Assembly: GCF_000971155.1 (NCBI RefSeq)
Contig: NZ_BBLX01000002.1
Coordinates: forward strand, 186,001 to 250,000
From: Demequina maris
GTDB taxonomy: Bacteria; Actinomycetota; Actinomycetes; Actinomycetales; Demequinaceae
Direction: 5' to 3'
DNA: 64,000 nt
Both the position numbers and the translations under genes were made by a program. Below the pieces are notes generated by a model, which had not been told where the DNA came from, did no database searches, and worked only from the letters and a program-made list of their open reading frames with translations. Numbering within the stretch: the first letter of the stretch is position 1; the number at the start of each line of letters is the position of its first letter. This document shows positions 1-7,309 of this stretch, one piece after another.

Positions 1-482
1 ACCTGACGGGCGGCGACGGGTACGGGTCGGTGGACGGGCTGGACAAGCCCGTGCCCGTGGGCGTGCTGCGCCGGCACGCGGCGGACGCCCAGATCGTGCC
101 TACGATCCTGGGCATGGGCTCGGAGATCCTCGACCACGGGCGTGCCCAGCGGCTGTTCACCGCGGCGCAGCGGCGCGCGATCGCCGAGCGGGACCGCGGC
201 TGCGCGTACTGCGGCGCCCCGCCCAGCCATTGCGACGTCCACCACGTCACCGAGTTCCAGTACGGCGGGCTCACCGACGTCCGCGACGGGCTCATGTTGT
301 GCGTCGCCTGTCACCACTGGTTCCACCGCGAGCGGTGGGGCCTGAGGTGGCGCGAGGACGGCCCCGAATTCGTCCCGTCGGCGTCCTACGGACCCGAAAG
401 GAAGCCCCGGCCGGGCTACCGCCGCCAGGTCACCTTCACCGAGCAGGACATGGCCGCTCTCGGCCGGGACGGGCCCCCGTAG
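1..482 (+). CDS. DUF222/HNH endonuclease domain protein, C-terminal part
   Basis: This is the C-terminal part of a DUF222 (13E12-repeat type) protein with an HNH nuclease domain; the frame is open from base 3 and the N-terminus lies outside the window. The zinc and catalytic core is visible: a CxxC pair (CAYCGAPP), the DVHHV catalytic histidine pair about ten residues later, and a second pair in CVACHHWFH. Proteins of this type are common and multi-copy in actinobacteria, often near repeats, but their role is not established. It ends directly against the ABC gene on the other strand, with stops at 480-482 and 483-485 and no spacer. Confidence 0.85.
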   Translation, partial: LTGGDGYGSVDGLDKPVPVGVLRRHAADAQIVPTILGMGSEILDHGRAQRLFTAAQRRAIAERDRGCAYCGAPPSHCDVHHVTEFQYGGLTDVRDGLMLCVACHHWFHRERWGLRWREDGPEFVPSASYGPERKPRPGYRRQVTFTEQDMAALGRDGPP

Positions 483-1217
483 TCAGCGGTGGGTGATGCG
501 CGCGAGGAACTCGCGCGTCTCGGGGTGCTGCGGGTCGCCGAAGATCTGCTCCGGCGTGCCCACCTCGAGGGGGCGGCCGCCGTGCATGAAGACGATGCGG
601 TCGGCTACCGAGCGCGCGAACGACATCTCGTGCGTGGCCATGAGCATGGTCGAGCCCTGCGCCTTGAGGTCCCGGACCAGGTCGAGCACCTCGCCCACGA
701 GCATGGGGTCGAGGGCCGAGGTGATCTCGTCGAGCAGGAGCAGCTCGGGATCGGTGAGGATCGCGCGCACGATCGCCACGCGCTGCTGCTGGCCGCCCGA
801 CAGGCGGTCGGGGTAGTCCTCGACCTTCTCGCCGAGGCCGAACTTCTCGAGCAGGCCCACCGCGCGGTCGCGCGCCACGTCCGCGGGGGTGCCGTGGACC
901 TTCCGAGCCGCGAGCGTGACGTTGTCGATCACGCGCATGTGCGGGAACAGGTTGAAGTGCTGGAACACCACGCCGATGCGGGCGCGCACCTTGTCGACGT
1001 CCACCGCGGGGTCGGTGATGTCGTCGCCGCTGAGCAGGATGCGGCCGTCGTCGACCCGCTCGATGAGGTTGATCGTGCGCATGAGGGTGGACTTGCCGGA
1101 CCCGGAGGCGCCGATGACCACGACGACCTCGTGCTCGTCGACGTCGAGGTCGACGCCCTTGAGGACGTGGTTGTCGCCGAACAGCTTGTGGACGCCGTGG
1201 AGCTCGAGGACGCTCAC
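483..1217 (-). CDS. Polar amino-acid ABC transporter, ATP-binding protein
   Basis: The 244-residue ATPase of a GlnQ/HisP-type amino-acid importer acts on the inner face of the membrane. Walker A is GASGSGKST at residues 36-44, the Q-loop follows in VVFQHFNLFPH, the signature LSGGQQQRV starts at 139, and Walker B LLLLDE is at 159-164. The GTG start at 1217 was chosen because GTGA overlaps the permease stop by 4 bases (translational coupling); the longer open frame upstream is only the permease read in another frame. Permease and binding protein follow upstream in the same operon. The family assignment is firm. The substrate (a polar amino acid) is inferred from family only. Confidence 0.93.
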   Translation of the reverse strand: MSVLELHGVHKLFGDNHVLKGVDLDVDEHEVVVVIGASGSGKSTLMRTINLIERVDDGRILLSGDDITDPAVDVDKVRARIGVVFQHFNLFPHMRVIDNVTLAARKVHGTPADVARDRAVGLLEKFGLGEKVEDYPDRLSGGQQQRVAIVRAILTDPELLLLDEITSALDPMLVGEVLDLVRDLKAQGSTMLMATHEMSFARSVADRIVFMHGGRPLEVGTPEQIFGDPQHPETREFLARITHR

Positions 1218-2104
1218 ACCGTGCCTCCGATCTGCTCGCGCTTGGCCATGCGGGCCGAGACGTGGTCGGTGAGGCGGATCATCGGGAAGCTCATCGCCAC
1301 GAAGAGCAGACCCGCCACCACGTAGGGGGTGAAGTTGTAGGTGCTCGCGGTGGCGATCTGCGCCGCGCGCACCGCGTCGACGGCGCCGAGGACGGAGATG
1401 AGGCCCACGTCCTTCTGCATCGACACGAAGTCGTTCATGAGGGCGGGCACCACCTTGCGCAGCGCCTGCGGGATCACCACGAGGCGCAGCGTCTTGGCGT
1501 GCGACAGGCCCAGCGAGCGCGCCGCGATGCGCTGCGACGGGTGCACGGCCTCCATGCCGGCGCGCAGCACCTCGGCCACGTAGGCGGAGTAGCACAGCGT
1601 GATGCCGATGGTGCCGAGCACCGCGACGGAGATGCGGTTCTCGGGGTTGAGGGCCGGGATGCCGAAGCCCACGAGGTACAGCACGATGAGCACCGGCAGG
1701 CCGCGGAACAGGTCCGTGTAGCCGGTGGCGAGGGCGCGCAACGGGAACCACACGGGACCGCGCAGCGACCGCATGACCGCGAGGAGGGTGGCGACCACCG
1801 CGACGGCGATGGTCGCGAAGAACAGCACCCGGATGTTGAGCCAGAGGCCCTCGAGGATCTTGGGGAACGAGTCCTTGGCGACCTCGGGGTTGAAGAACGC
1901 CTGCTGGACGTCCGCCCAGCCCGGCGAGCTGAGGACGAGCCAACCCGCGATGGCCGCGAAGGCGACCGTCGAGACCAGCGCGATGAGGACCGAGCGGCGG
2001 GAGGCGCGCTTGCGCGTGAGGCGACGCTCCAGCTCGAGAGCGCTGGGCTCCCAGGCCTCCGTCGCGTCCGCCGCGCCTGCCGCGTCCGCCGCTCGGTCCG
2101 TCAT
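1214..2104 (-). CDS. Polar amino-acid ABC transporter, permease (HisM/GlnP family)
   Basis: A 296-residue inner-membrane permease. A charged, Ala-rich cytoplasmic N-terminus of about 35 residues precedes the first membrane segment (SVLIALVSTVAFAAIAGW). The family hallmarks are present: TDLFRGLPVLIVLYL, a segment with CYSAYVAEVLRAGMEAV, and the EAA-like cytoplasmic loop AARSLGLSHAKTLRLVVIPQ that docks to the ATPase. It overlaps the ATPase start by 4 bases. The binding-protein gene ends 23 bases upstream, so the three form one operon read leftward. Only one permease is present, so a homodimer is likely. Confidence 0.92.
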   Translation of the reverse strand: MTDRAADAAGAADATEAWEPSALELERRLTRKRASRRSVLIALVSTVAFAAIAGWLVLSSPGWADVQQAFFNPEVAKDSFPKILEGLWLNIRVLFFATIAVAVVATLLAVMRSLRGPVWFPLRALATGYTDLFRGLPVLIVLYLVGFGIPALNPENRISVAVLGTIGITLCYSAYVAEVLRAGMEAVHPSQRIAARSLGLSHAKTLRLVVIPQALRKVVPALMNDFVSMQKDVGLISVLGAVDAVRAAQIATASTYNFTPYVVAGLLFVAMSFPMIRLTDHVSARMAKREQIGGTV

Positions 2105-2127
2105 CGTCCGCTTATCTCAGGATCGGG

Positions 2128-3000
2128 TTACTTGAGGACCGGGACGTCGACCGCGTCCGACAGCCACTCGGTCTCGATCGCGGCGAGCGTGCCGTCCTCG
2201 GTGAGCGCGTCGACCGCCGCGGTCACGGCCTCGGTGAGCGCCGAGCCCTTGGGGAGCACGAAGCCGAACTCGTCGCCGCCGGTGGCGTCCTCGAACTGGC
2301 CGAGGATCTTGCCGCCGTCGAGCTCGACCGCGGCGAGGTAGAAGGCCGAGGGGAGGTCGATGACGAACGCGTCGATCTGGCCCGAGTTGAGCGCGAGGAC
2401 GGTGTCCTCGGACGAGTTGAAGACCGCGAGGTTCTGGTCGCCGAGCACCTCGGCGGCCACCGTGTAGGAGGTGGTGCCGGAGGGCACGCCCACCTTGAGG
2501 TCCGCGAGGTCCGCGACCGAGGCGGCGTCGGCGGCGGCCGAGCCCTCGACCGTCACGACCGCCTGGGTGGTCGTGTAGTACGGCGACGAGAAGTCGACCG
2601 CGTTCTTGCGCTCCTCGGTGATGGAGAACTGCTGGATGTTCATGTCCCAGTCCTTCGCGCCGGGCGCGATGGCCGAGTCGAAGCTCGAGCGGACCCACAC
2701 GACGTCCTCGGCCGCGAAGCCCATCTGCTCGGCGACCGCGTACGCGACGGCGGCCTCGAAGCCCTCGCCGGACTCCGGCGCGTCGCCCACGACCCACGGC
2801 TCGTAGGCGGGCTCGCCGGTCGCGATGGTGAGCTTGCCCTCGGTGAGGGTCTCGAGCGCGACGGCGGTCTCGCTGGCCTCGGGGGCGGTCGACGCGGACT
2901 CGCTCGCCTCGGGCTCCGTCGAGGAGGAGCAGCCCGCCATCATCAGCGCGGAGAGGGCGGTCGTCGCGATCAGGCCGGCGCGCACACGGGTGCTGGTCAT
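2128..3000 (-). CDS. Polar amino-acid ABC transporter, substrate-binding lipoprotein
   Basis: A 290-residue extracytoplasmic solute-binding protein of SBP family 3. The N-terminus is a lipoprotein signal with lipobox LMMAGC (Cys24 acylated), followed by a Ser/Glu/Thr-rich tether to about residue 45. The mature domain has the family pattern: EGKLTIATGEPAYEPW, DWDMNIQQFSITEERK and VDFSSPYYTTTQAVV. The ATG at 3000 follows a strong ribosome site (AAGGAGC). It is the first gene of the operon, with permease and ATPase downstream. The ligand cannot be told from sequence alone. Confidence 0.92.
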   Translation of the reverse strand: MTSTRVRAGLIATTALSALMMAGCSSSTEPEASESASTAPEASETAVALETLTEGKLTIATGEPAYEPWVVGDAPESGEGFEAAVAYAVAEQMGFAAEDVVWVRSSFDSAIAPGAKDWDMNIQQFSITEERKNAVDFSSPYYTTTQAVVTVEGSAAADAASVADLADLKVGVPSGTTSYTVAAEVLGDQNLAVFNSSEDTVLALNSGQIDAFVIDLPSAFYLAAVELDGGKILGQFEDATGGDEFGFVLPKGSALTEAVTAAVDALTEDGTLAAIETEWLSDAVDVPVLK

Positions 3001-3096
3001 GGGTGCTCCTTGGAAGAAGAAAAGGGGGTTTCAGAGAACGGCCGACGGTAGCCGTGAGGCCACAGTGTAGCGGCGGCCCTCAGACAGCCCGTCTCA

Positions 3097-3534
3097 TCAG
3101 GCGAGACGCCAGTCCGCGAAGTCGAAACCGGGCGACACCATGCAGCTCACGAGCACCTCCTGGTCGCCGCCGAGCCGCGCCGCCTGCCACGTGCCGGCGG
3201 GCACCAGGCACTGCGCGACCTGGCCCGCGGTGAGGTCGGGACCCAGGGTCACGGCGACCGCCGCATCGTCCGGCGCCTCGCCCTCCCCGCCGAGCCGCAG
3301 CTCGAGCGTGCCGGGGCCGTGCCACAGCCACAGCTCGTCGGACGTGACCACGTGCCACGCGCTCTCCTCGCCGGGGGTGAGGAGGTAGTGGATGCAGGTG
3401 GCGGCGGGGCGCGCGCCGCCCGGGGTCTCGACCGGGGTCTGCGACGTGTACGTGCGGCGGAACCAGCCGCCCTCGGGGTGCGGCTCGAGGCGCAGCAGCC
3501 GGGCGGTCGCGGGCGTCGCGGGGGCGTCGTTCAT
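3097..3534 (-). CDS. Cupin family protein (DUF985)
   Basis: A 145-residue single-domain cupin of the DUF985 type. Typical features are the N-terminal LEPHPEGGWFRRTY, then CIHYLLTPGEESAWHVV with the DELWLWHGPG strand, and VPAGTWQAARLGG near the second cupin motif. The family is often described as sugar-epimerase-like, without a proven reaction. The start ATG at 3534 overlaps the TGA of the upstream deaminase (ATGA), making it the last gene of a three-gene operon with the S-adenosylhomocysteine-type genes. A copy of the dispersed motif encodes its PDDAA stretch. Any role in nucleoside or homocysteine metabolism is inference from position only. Confidence 0.85.
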   Translation of the reverse strand: MNDAPATPATARLLRLEPHPEGGWFRRTYTSQTPVETPGGARPAATCIHYLLTPGEESAWHVVTSDELWLWHGPGTLELRLGGEGEAPDDAAVAVTLGPDLTAGQVAQCLVPAGTWQAARLGGDQEVLVSCMVSPGFDFADWRLA

Positions 3535-4835
3535 GGGGTGACTCCGGTGTGCTCGGTGAAGGTCGGGTGGGCCACGCGGACCTGCCCGGAGACGACCGTC
3601 GCCGCGGCCCGGCCGGCGCCGGCGGTGACCAGCGTGGCGAGGGTCTCCGCGACGCCGGTCACGGGGAGGTCGAAGAACGCGAGGTCGGCCCGCGCGCCCA
3701 CGGCCAGGTAGCCGGTGCGGTCCGGGCCCACGTCGAGGCCCATCGCGTGCGCGCCGCCGAGGGTCGCGGCGGACAGCAGCCGCTCCGCGAGGTCGTCCTT
3801 GGAATAGCCCTGCGCGCGGGCGATCCGGTGCAGCTCGGCGACGTCGTCCAGGAGGTCGAGGCTGGGCGCGCTCGACAGCGAGTCGGTGCCGACCGCGATC
3901 GGGCTGCCCTCCTCGAGGTACGCGGCGACGGGCGGCTCGCCGAGGCCGATCACCGCGTTCGAGCGCGGGCACAGCGCCACCGACGTGCCGCGGGCGCGCA
4001 GGATCGCGCGGTCCTTCTCCGTCATGTAGACGCCGTGCGCGATGTGGCAGTCCGGCCCGAGCACGCCCAGGTGGTCCACGTAGTCCGTCGCGGACGTCCC
4101 GTAGCCCGCCTGCCGCAGCTCGTGGAGCGAGGCGAGGCCGCGCAGCTGCCACGGCTCGGTCGAGGCGTGCGCGAACTCGCGCTCGATCGCGGACTCGCCC
4201 AGGTGGATGTGGATGCGGCTGCCGCGCTCGCGGACGATGTCCGGGATCTCCAGCAGCGGCGCGATCTCGAGCGAGTACGGCGCGTGCGGCGACAGCCCGG
4301 TGCCGGGCGGGGAGGGGAGCGCGTCGAGCGCCGCCTCGACCTGGGCGCGGCCCCGCTCGACCCACTCCTCGTTGGTCCAGTCGATGACCTCCCAGTACGT
4401 GATGCCGTGCAGGCCCGCATCGTGGAGGGCGCGCATCGCCTCGAGGTCGGTGACGATGTCGGCGACCGCCGTGGTGCCGGCCTCGAGCATCATGCGGGCG
4501 CCGGCGGCGGAGTCCAGCGCCCAGTCGTGGGGTCGCGCGTAGACCGGGTTGAAGGCCGCGACCCAGTCGCGGAAGCCCTGGTAGCGGCCGCGCCCGACCT
4601 CGGCCATGCCGGTGTACTGCAGGTGCGTGTGCGCGTTGACGAGCCCCGGCGTGAGGACGCCCGGCCAGTGCACGTGGTGCGCGTCGAGGCCGCGCTCGGC
4701 GAGCGAGCCCGCCACCCAGCGGCGCTCGCCCACGTGGAGGATGCGCCCGTTCTGGACGGCGATCGCGCCGTCGACGATGGGCGGCGCCGTCACCGGGACG
4801 ACGAGCGCGGCCGAGTACAGCGTGACGCCGGTCAT
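3531..4835 (-). CDS. Amidohydrolase, probable S-adenosylhomocysteine/adenosine-type deaminase
   Basis: A 434-residue amidohydrolase of the MtaD/SAH-deaminase/aminofutalosine-deaminase branch. Metal ligands are visible in order: HTH at residues 69-71 (GLVNAHTHLQYTG), HIHLGES near 214, HIAHG near 270, and the late Asp in GTDSLSS near 325. In this family the enzyme converts an adenosine-bearing substrate to the inosine form with release of ammonia. It lies between an SAH-hydrolase-like gene and a cupin, joined by ATGA overlaps on both sides, so SAH is a likely substrate. Other options are methylthioadenosine, adenosine or a related purine; sequence alone does not decide. Confidence 0.85.
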   Translation of the reverse strand: MTGVTLYSAALVVPVTAPPIVDGAIAVQNGRILHVGERRWVAGSLAERGLDAHHVHWPGVLTPGLVNAHTHLQYTGMAEVGRGRYQGFRDWVAAFNPVYARPHDWALDSAAGARMMLEAGTTAVADIVTDLEAMRALHDAGLHGITYWEVIDWTNEEWVERGRAQVEAALDALPSPPGTGLSPHAPYSLEIAPLLEIPDIVRERGSRIHIHLGESAIEREFAHASTEPWQLRGLASLHELRQAGYGTSATDYVDHLGVLGPDCHIAHGVYMTEKDRAILRARGTSVALCPRSNAVIGLGEPPVAAYLEEGSPIAVGTDSLSSAPSLDLLDDVAELHRIARAQGYSKDDLAERLLSAATLGGAHAMGLDVGPDRTGYLAVGARADLAFFDLPVTGVAETLATLVTAGAGRAAATVVSGQVRVAHPTFTEHTGVTP

Positions 4836-6304
4836 CGCGCCCCCCGGTAGCGACGCGAGCGCCAGTCCGCGTCCGCGGGGGACGATGCGGCGGCGGAGTC
4901 GAGCGCGAGGCCCCGGGCGGTCGCGGCGACCTCCGCGACATGGGCCACGGCCTCGTCGGCGAGCGGGTGGACGCCGATGCCGGGGCGGGTCTCGACCAGG
5001 TGGCGGACCGCCGCGAGCTGGGTCGCGAAGGAGAGGTCCATGATCTCGATCGGGTTGCCCTCGGCGGCGGTCACGTTGATGCAGCCGCCGCGGTCGAGGA
5101 TCAGCGTGCCGCGCTCGGTGTCGACGTCGAGGTGGGGGATCGGCGCCCCCGCGACCACCACGGGCGCGAGCGCGGCCTCGTCGAGGTCCACCTCGCCGGG
5201 CACGCCGCCGGCGACGGCGACGATCGTGCCGAGTGCGAGCAGCTCGCGCGTGACGGTGCCGGCGACCCCGGTGCACGAGATGACGAGCGCCCCCTGCGCG
5301 AGGTCCTCGGCGCGCCCCACCTCGTAGCCGTCGTGGACGGCGAGCAGCGCGCGCAGCGGGTCGAGCTCCGCGACGGTGACGTGCGCGCCGAGCGCGCGCA
5401 GGTGCGCCGCGACGCCCACGCCCACCGGGCCGTAGCCGATAGCCAGCACCGGCAGGTCGCGCACCGTCGCGTCGGCGTGCTCGATGAGGTCCGCGATCGC
5501 GAACACGCAGCTCTGGCCGGTGCCGTAGCGGTTGTCGAAGCCGGTCTTCGTGGCGGCGTCGTTGACGGCGACGACCGGGGTGCGGAGCGTGCCCTGCGCC
5601 GCCATGAGCCGCAGCGGCGTGAGGCCCGAGGTCGTCTCCTCGGTGACGCCGATCCACCGCTCGATCAGGTGCGGCGCCGCCTCGTGGGCGAGGCGCACCA
5701 GGTGCGAGCCGTCGTCCACGACCACGTCGAAGCCGCGCTCGAGCCACGCGAGGGCCGCCTCGCGCTCCGCGTCCCCGGACAGCGTCGGGTCCGCGTCGAC
5801 CGGCACGCCGCGCGCGCGCAGCGCCGCCGCGACCTCGGGGTCGGTCTCGTCGGGGTGCGCGTAGACCGCGACCTCGGCGCCGGCGTCCTTGAGGAGCAGC
5901 GCGAGGTTCGCGGTCTTGGGCTCGAGCGTCATCGAGACGCCGATGCGGAGGCCGCGCACGGTGCCCGCCTCCGCGAGCTCCCCGGCGAGCGCCGTCGAGA
6001 CGGGCATGTGGGTGCGCGCGAAGTCCAGGCGGCCGGCGGCGTCGCCGCGCGAGCCCAGCGGGCGTCCGCCCAGGGCCAGCGCCGCATCGTCCCCGCGGAC
6101 GTCGATGTCGAGCACGTCGGGGCCGGTCGCGTCGTCCTCGACGAGGATCGCGCCGAGCGCGCGGGCCATGCCGGCGACGGCGATCGCGGTGTCGGTGTCC
6201 TCGGCCTCGGCGCTGACGCGCACCGGCCGTCCGGCGATGAGGAGGTTGGTCTCGCGGGCGAAGCGGCGGAGGATGCGCTCCGCGGTCGCGCGGGGGTCGA
6301 TCAT
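4832..6304 (-). CDS. ahcY: Adenosylhomocysteinase-like protein, archaeal-type variant
   Basis: A 490-residue protein of the SAH hydrolase family, which cleaves S-adenosylhomocysteine (or a relative) to homocysteine and a nucleoside using bound NAD. Visible motifs are TEETTSGLTPL (221-230), the catalytic set K253, D257, N258 in ATKTGFDNRYGTGQS, and the NAD fold GYGPVGVGVAAHL from residue 290. The DNRYGTGQS form resembles archaeal enzymes rather than the usual bacterial FDNLYGCRES. The usual GYGDVGKG reads GYGPVGVG. It is coupled to the downstream deaminase, which suggests an S-inosylhomocysteine route. The ATG at 6304 was chosen because TAGACT sits 7 bases upstream, a leaderless pattern. The C-terminal tail AAASS is encoded by a motif copy. 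Confidence 0.82.
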   Translation of the reverse strand: MIDPRATAERILRRFARETNLLIAGRPVRVSAEAEDTDTAIAVAGMARALGAILVEDDATGPDVLDIDVRGDDAALALGGRPLGSRGDAAGRLDFARTHMPVSTALAGELAEAGTVRGLRIGVSMTLEPKTANLALLLKDAGAEVAVYAHPDETDPEVAAALRARGVPVDADPTLSGDAEREAALAWLERGFDVVVDDGSHLVRLAHEAAPHLIERWIGVTEETTSGLTPLRLMAAQGTLRTPVVAVNDAATKTGFDNRYGTGQSCVFAIADLIEHADATVRDLPVLAIGYGPVGVGVAAHLRALGAHVTVAELDPLRALLAVHDGYEVGRAEDLAQGALVISCTGVAGTVTRELLALGTIVAVAGGVPGEVDLDEAALAPVVVAGAPIPHLDVDTERGTLILDRGGCINVTAAEGNPIEIMDLSFATQLAAVRHLVETRPGIGVHPLADEAVAHVAEVAATARGLALDSAAASSPADADWRSRRYRGAR

Positions 6305-6311
6305 GGGGCAA

Positions 6312-6317
6312 AGTCTA
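6312..6317 (-). promoter_or_regulatory. Candidate -10 element for leaderless ahcY mRNA
   Basis: TAGACT read on the minus strand ends 7 bases before the ATG of the SAH-hydrolase-like gene. That spacing would place the transcription start at or next to the start codon. There is no convincing Shine-Dalgarno sequence in the gap. Confidence 0.5.
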
Positions 6318-6379
6318 GGAGTGCCGGCGCGGTCCCTCGCGGCACCATGGAGGCATCGCCGGGCGTCCGGGGGGTGACG

Positions 6380-7309
6380 ATGCAGCATCACGGTGGTCCG
6401 TCGCACGACATGGTGCGCCTCGAGGCGGCCCGATTCCGCATGGGCAGCGACCGCTTCTACCCCGACGAGGGCCCCGCCCATGTCCGCGAGGTCGAGGCGT
6501 TCTGGATCGATCGGTACGCGGTGACGAACGGGCAGTTCGCGCGCTTCGTGGACGACACCGGGTACATCACCGTGGCGGAGCGCGAGCTCGATCCCGCGGA
6601 GTTCCCGGGAGCGGACCCCGACGACCTCGTGCCCGGCGCGATGGTCTTCACCCCGACGGCGGGCCCGGTCGACCTCCGGGACTGGCGGCAGTGGTGGCGC
6701 TGGGTTCCCGGCGCGCACTGGCGACAACCGGGAGGGGCGGGATCGTCCGTCGCGGCACGGCCCAGGCATCCGGTGGTGCACGTGGCCTACGCGGACGCCG
6801 CGGCCTATGCGGCATGGGCGGGGCTGCGGCTGCCGACCGAGGCGGAGCACGAGTACGCCGCGCGCGGCGGGATCGACGGCGCGGACTTCGCGTGGGGAGA
6901 CGAGCCGTACCCGGGCGGGGTCCCGCAGGCGAACACCTGGATCGGTCGGTTCCCCTACGACAACCGCGGCGTGGGCGATGCCGCCCCGGTCGGCTCGTAT
7001 CCGCCCAACCCCTACGGGCTGTACGACATGATCGGCAACGTCTGGGAGTGGACCTCGAGCGCCTACGCGCCGCGCCACAGCCTTCCCGAGGGTGGCGGCG
7101 TCGAGAGGGAGGGGCGGCGCGACCTGCTCGCGACGGCCCCCGGCGGCCCGGGACCGACGGGTCCGCTGCGGCGGGTGATCAAGGGCGGCTCCTACCTGTG
7201 CTCGCCCGACTACTGCCTGCGGTTCCGGCCCGCGGCGCGATCCCCGCAGGCGGAGGACGCCGGCATGTCCCACCTCGGTTTCAGGTGCGCGCGGACCGCC
7301 GCGGGCTGA
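6380..7309 (+). CDS. Formylglycine-generating enzyme (sulfatase-modifying factor)
   Basis: A 309-residue FGE-sulfatase-domain protein. FGE oxidises the cysteine of a CxPxR sulfatase motif to formylglycine in a copper- and oxygen-dependent reaction. Visible are RMGSDRFYPDEGP (20-32), WIDRYAVTNGQFARFV, LRLPTEAEHEYAARGG, the MIGNVWEWTSS signature (217-227) and GGSYLCSPDYC, which carries the two copper-binding cysteines C274 and C279, then HLGFRC at the end. ATG 6380 is preferred because a G-rich ribosome site lies just before it; ATG 6347 in the same frame is possible. The gene faces its likely client sulfatase with no base between the two stop codons. Confidence 0.93.
   Translation: MQHHGGPSHDMVRLEAARFRMGSDRFYPDEGPAHVREVEAFWIDRYAVTNGQFARFVDDTGYITVAERELDPAEFPGADPDDLVPGAMVFTPTAGPVDLRDWRQWWRWVPGAHWRQPGGAGSSVAARPRHPVVHVAYADAAAYAAWAGLRLPTEAEHEYAARGGIDGADFAWGDEPYPGGVPQANTWIGRFPYDNRGVGDAAPVGSYPPNPYGLYDMIGNVWEWTSSAYAPRHSLPEGGGVEREGRRDLLATAPGGPGPTGPLRRVIKGGSYLCSPDYCLRFRPAARSPQAEDAGMSHLGFRCARTAAG

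Noticed and set aside
1-482. HNH gene as a CRISPR effector or homing endonuclease
   Set aside because: The sequence around the HNH core matches DUF222/13E12-type proteins; no CRISPR repeats or intron are present.
6347-6379. Alternative FGE start at ATG 6347
   Set aside because: No ribosome site before it; ATG 6380 has a G-rich site directly upstream. Kept only as a possibility.
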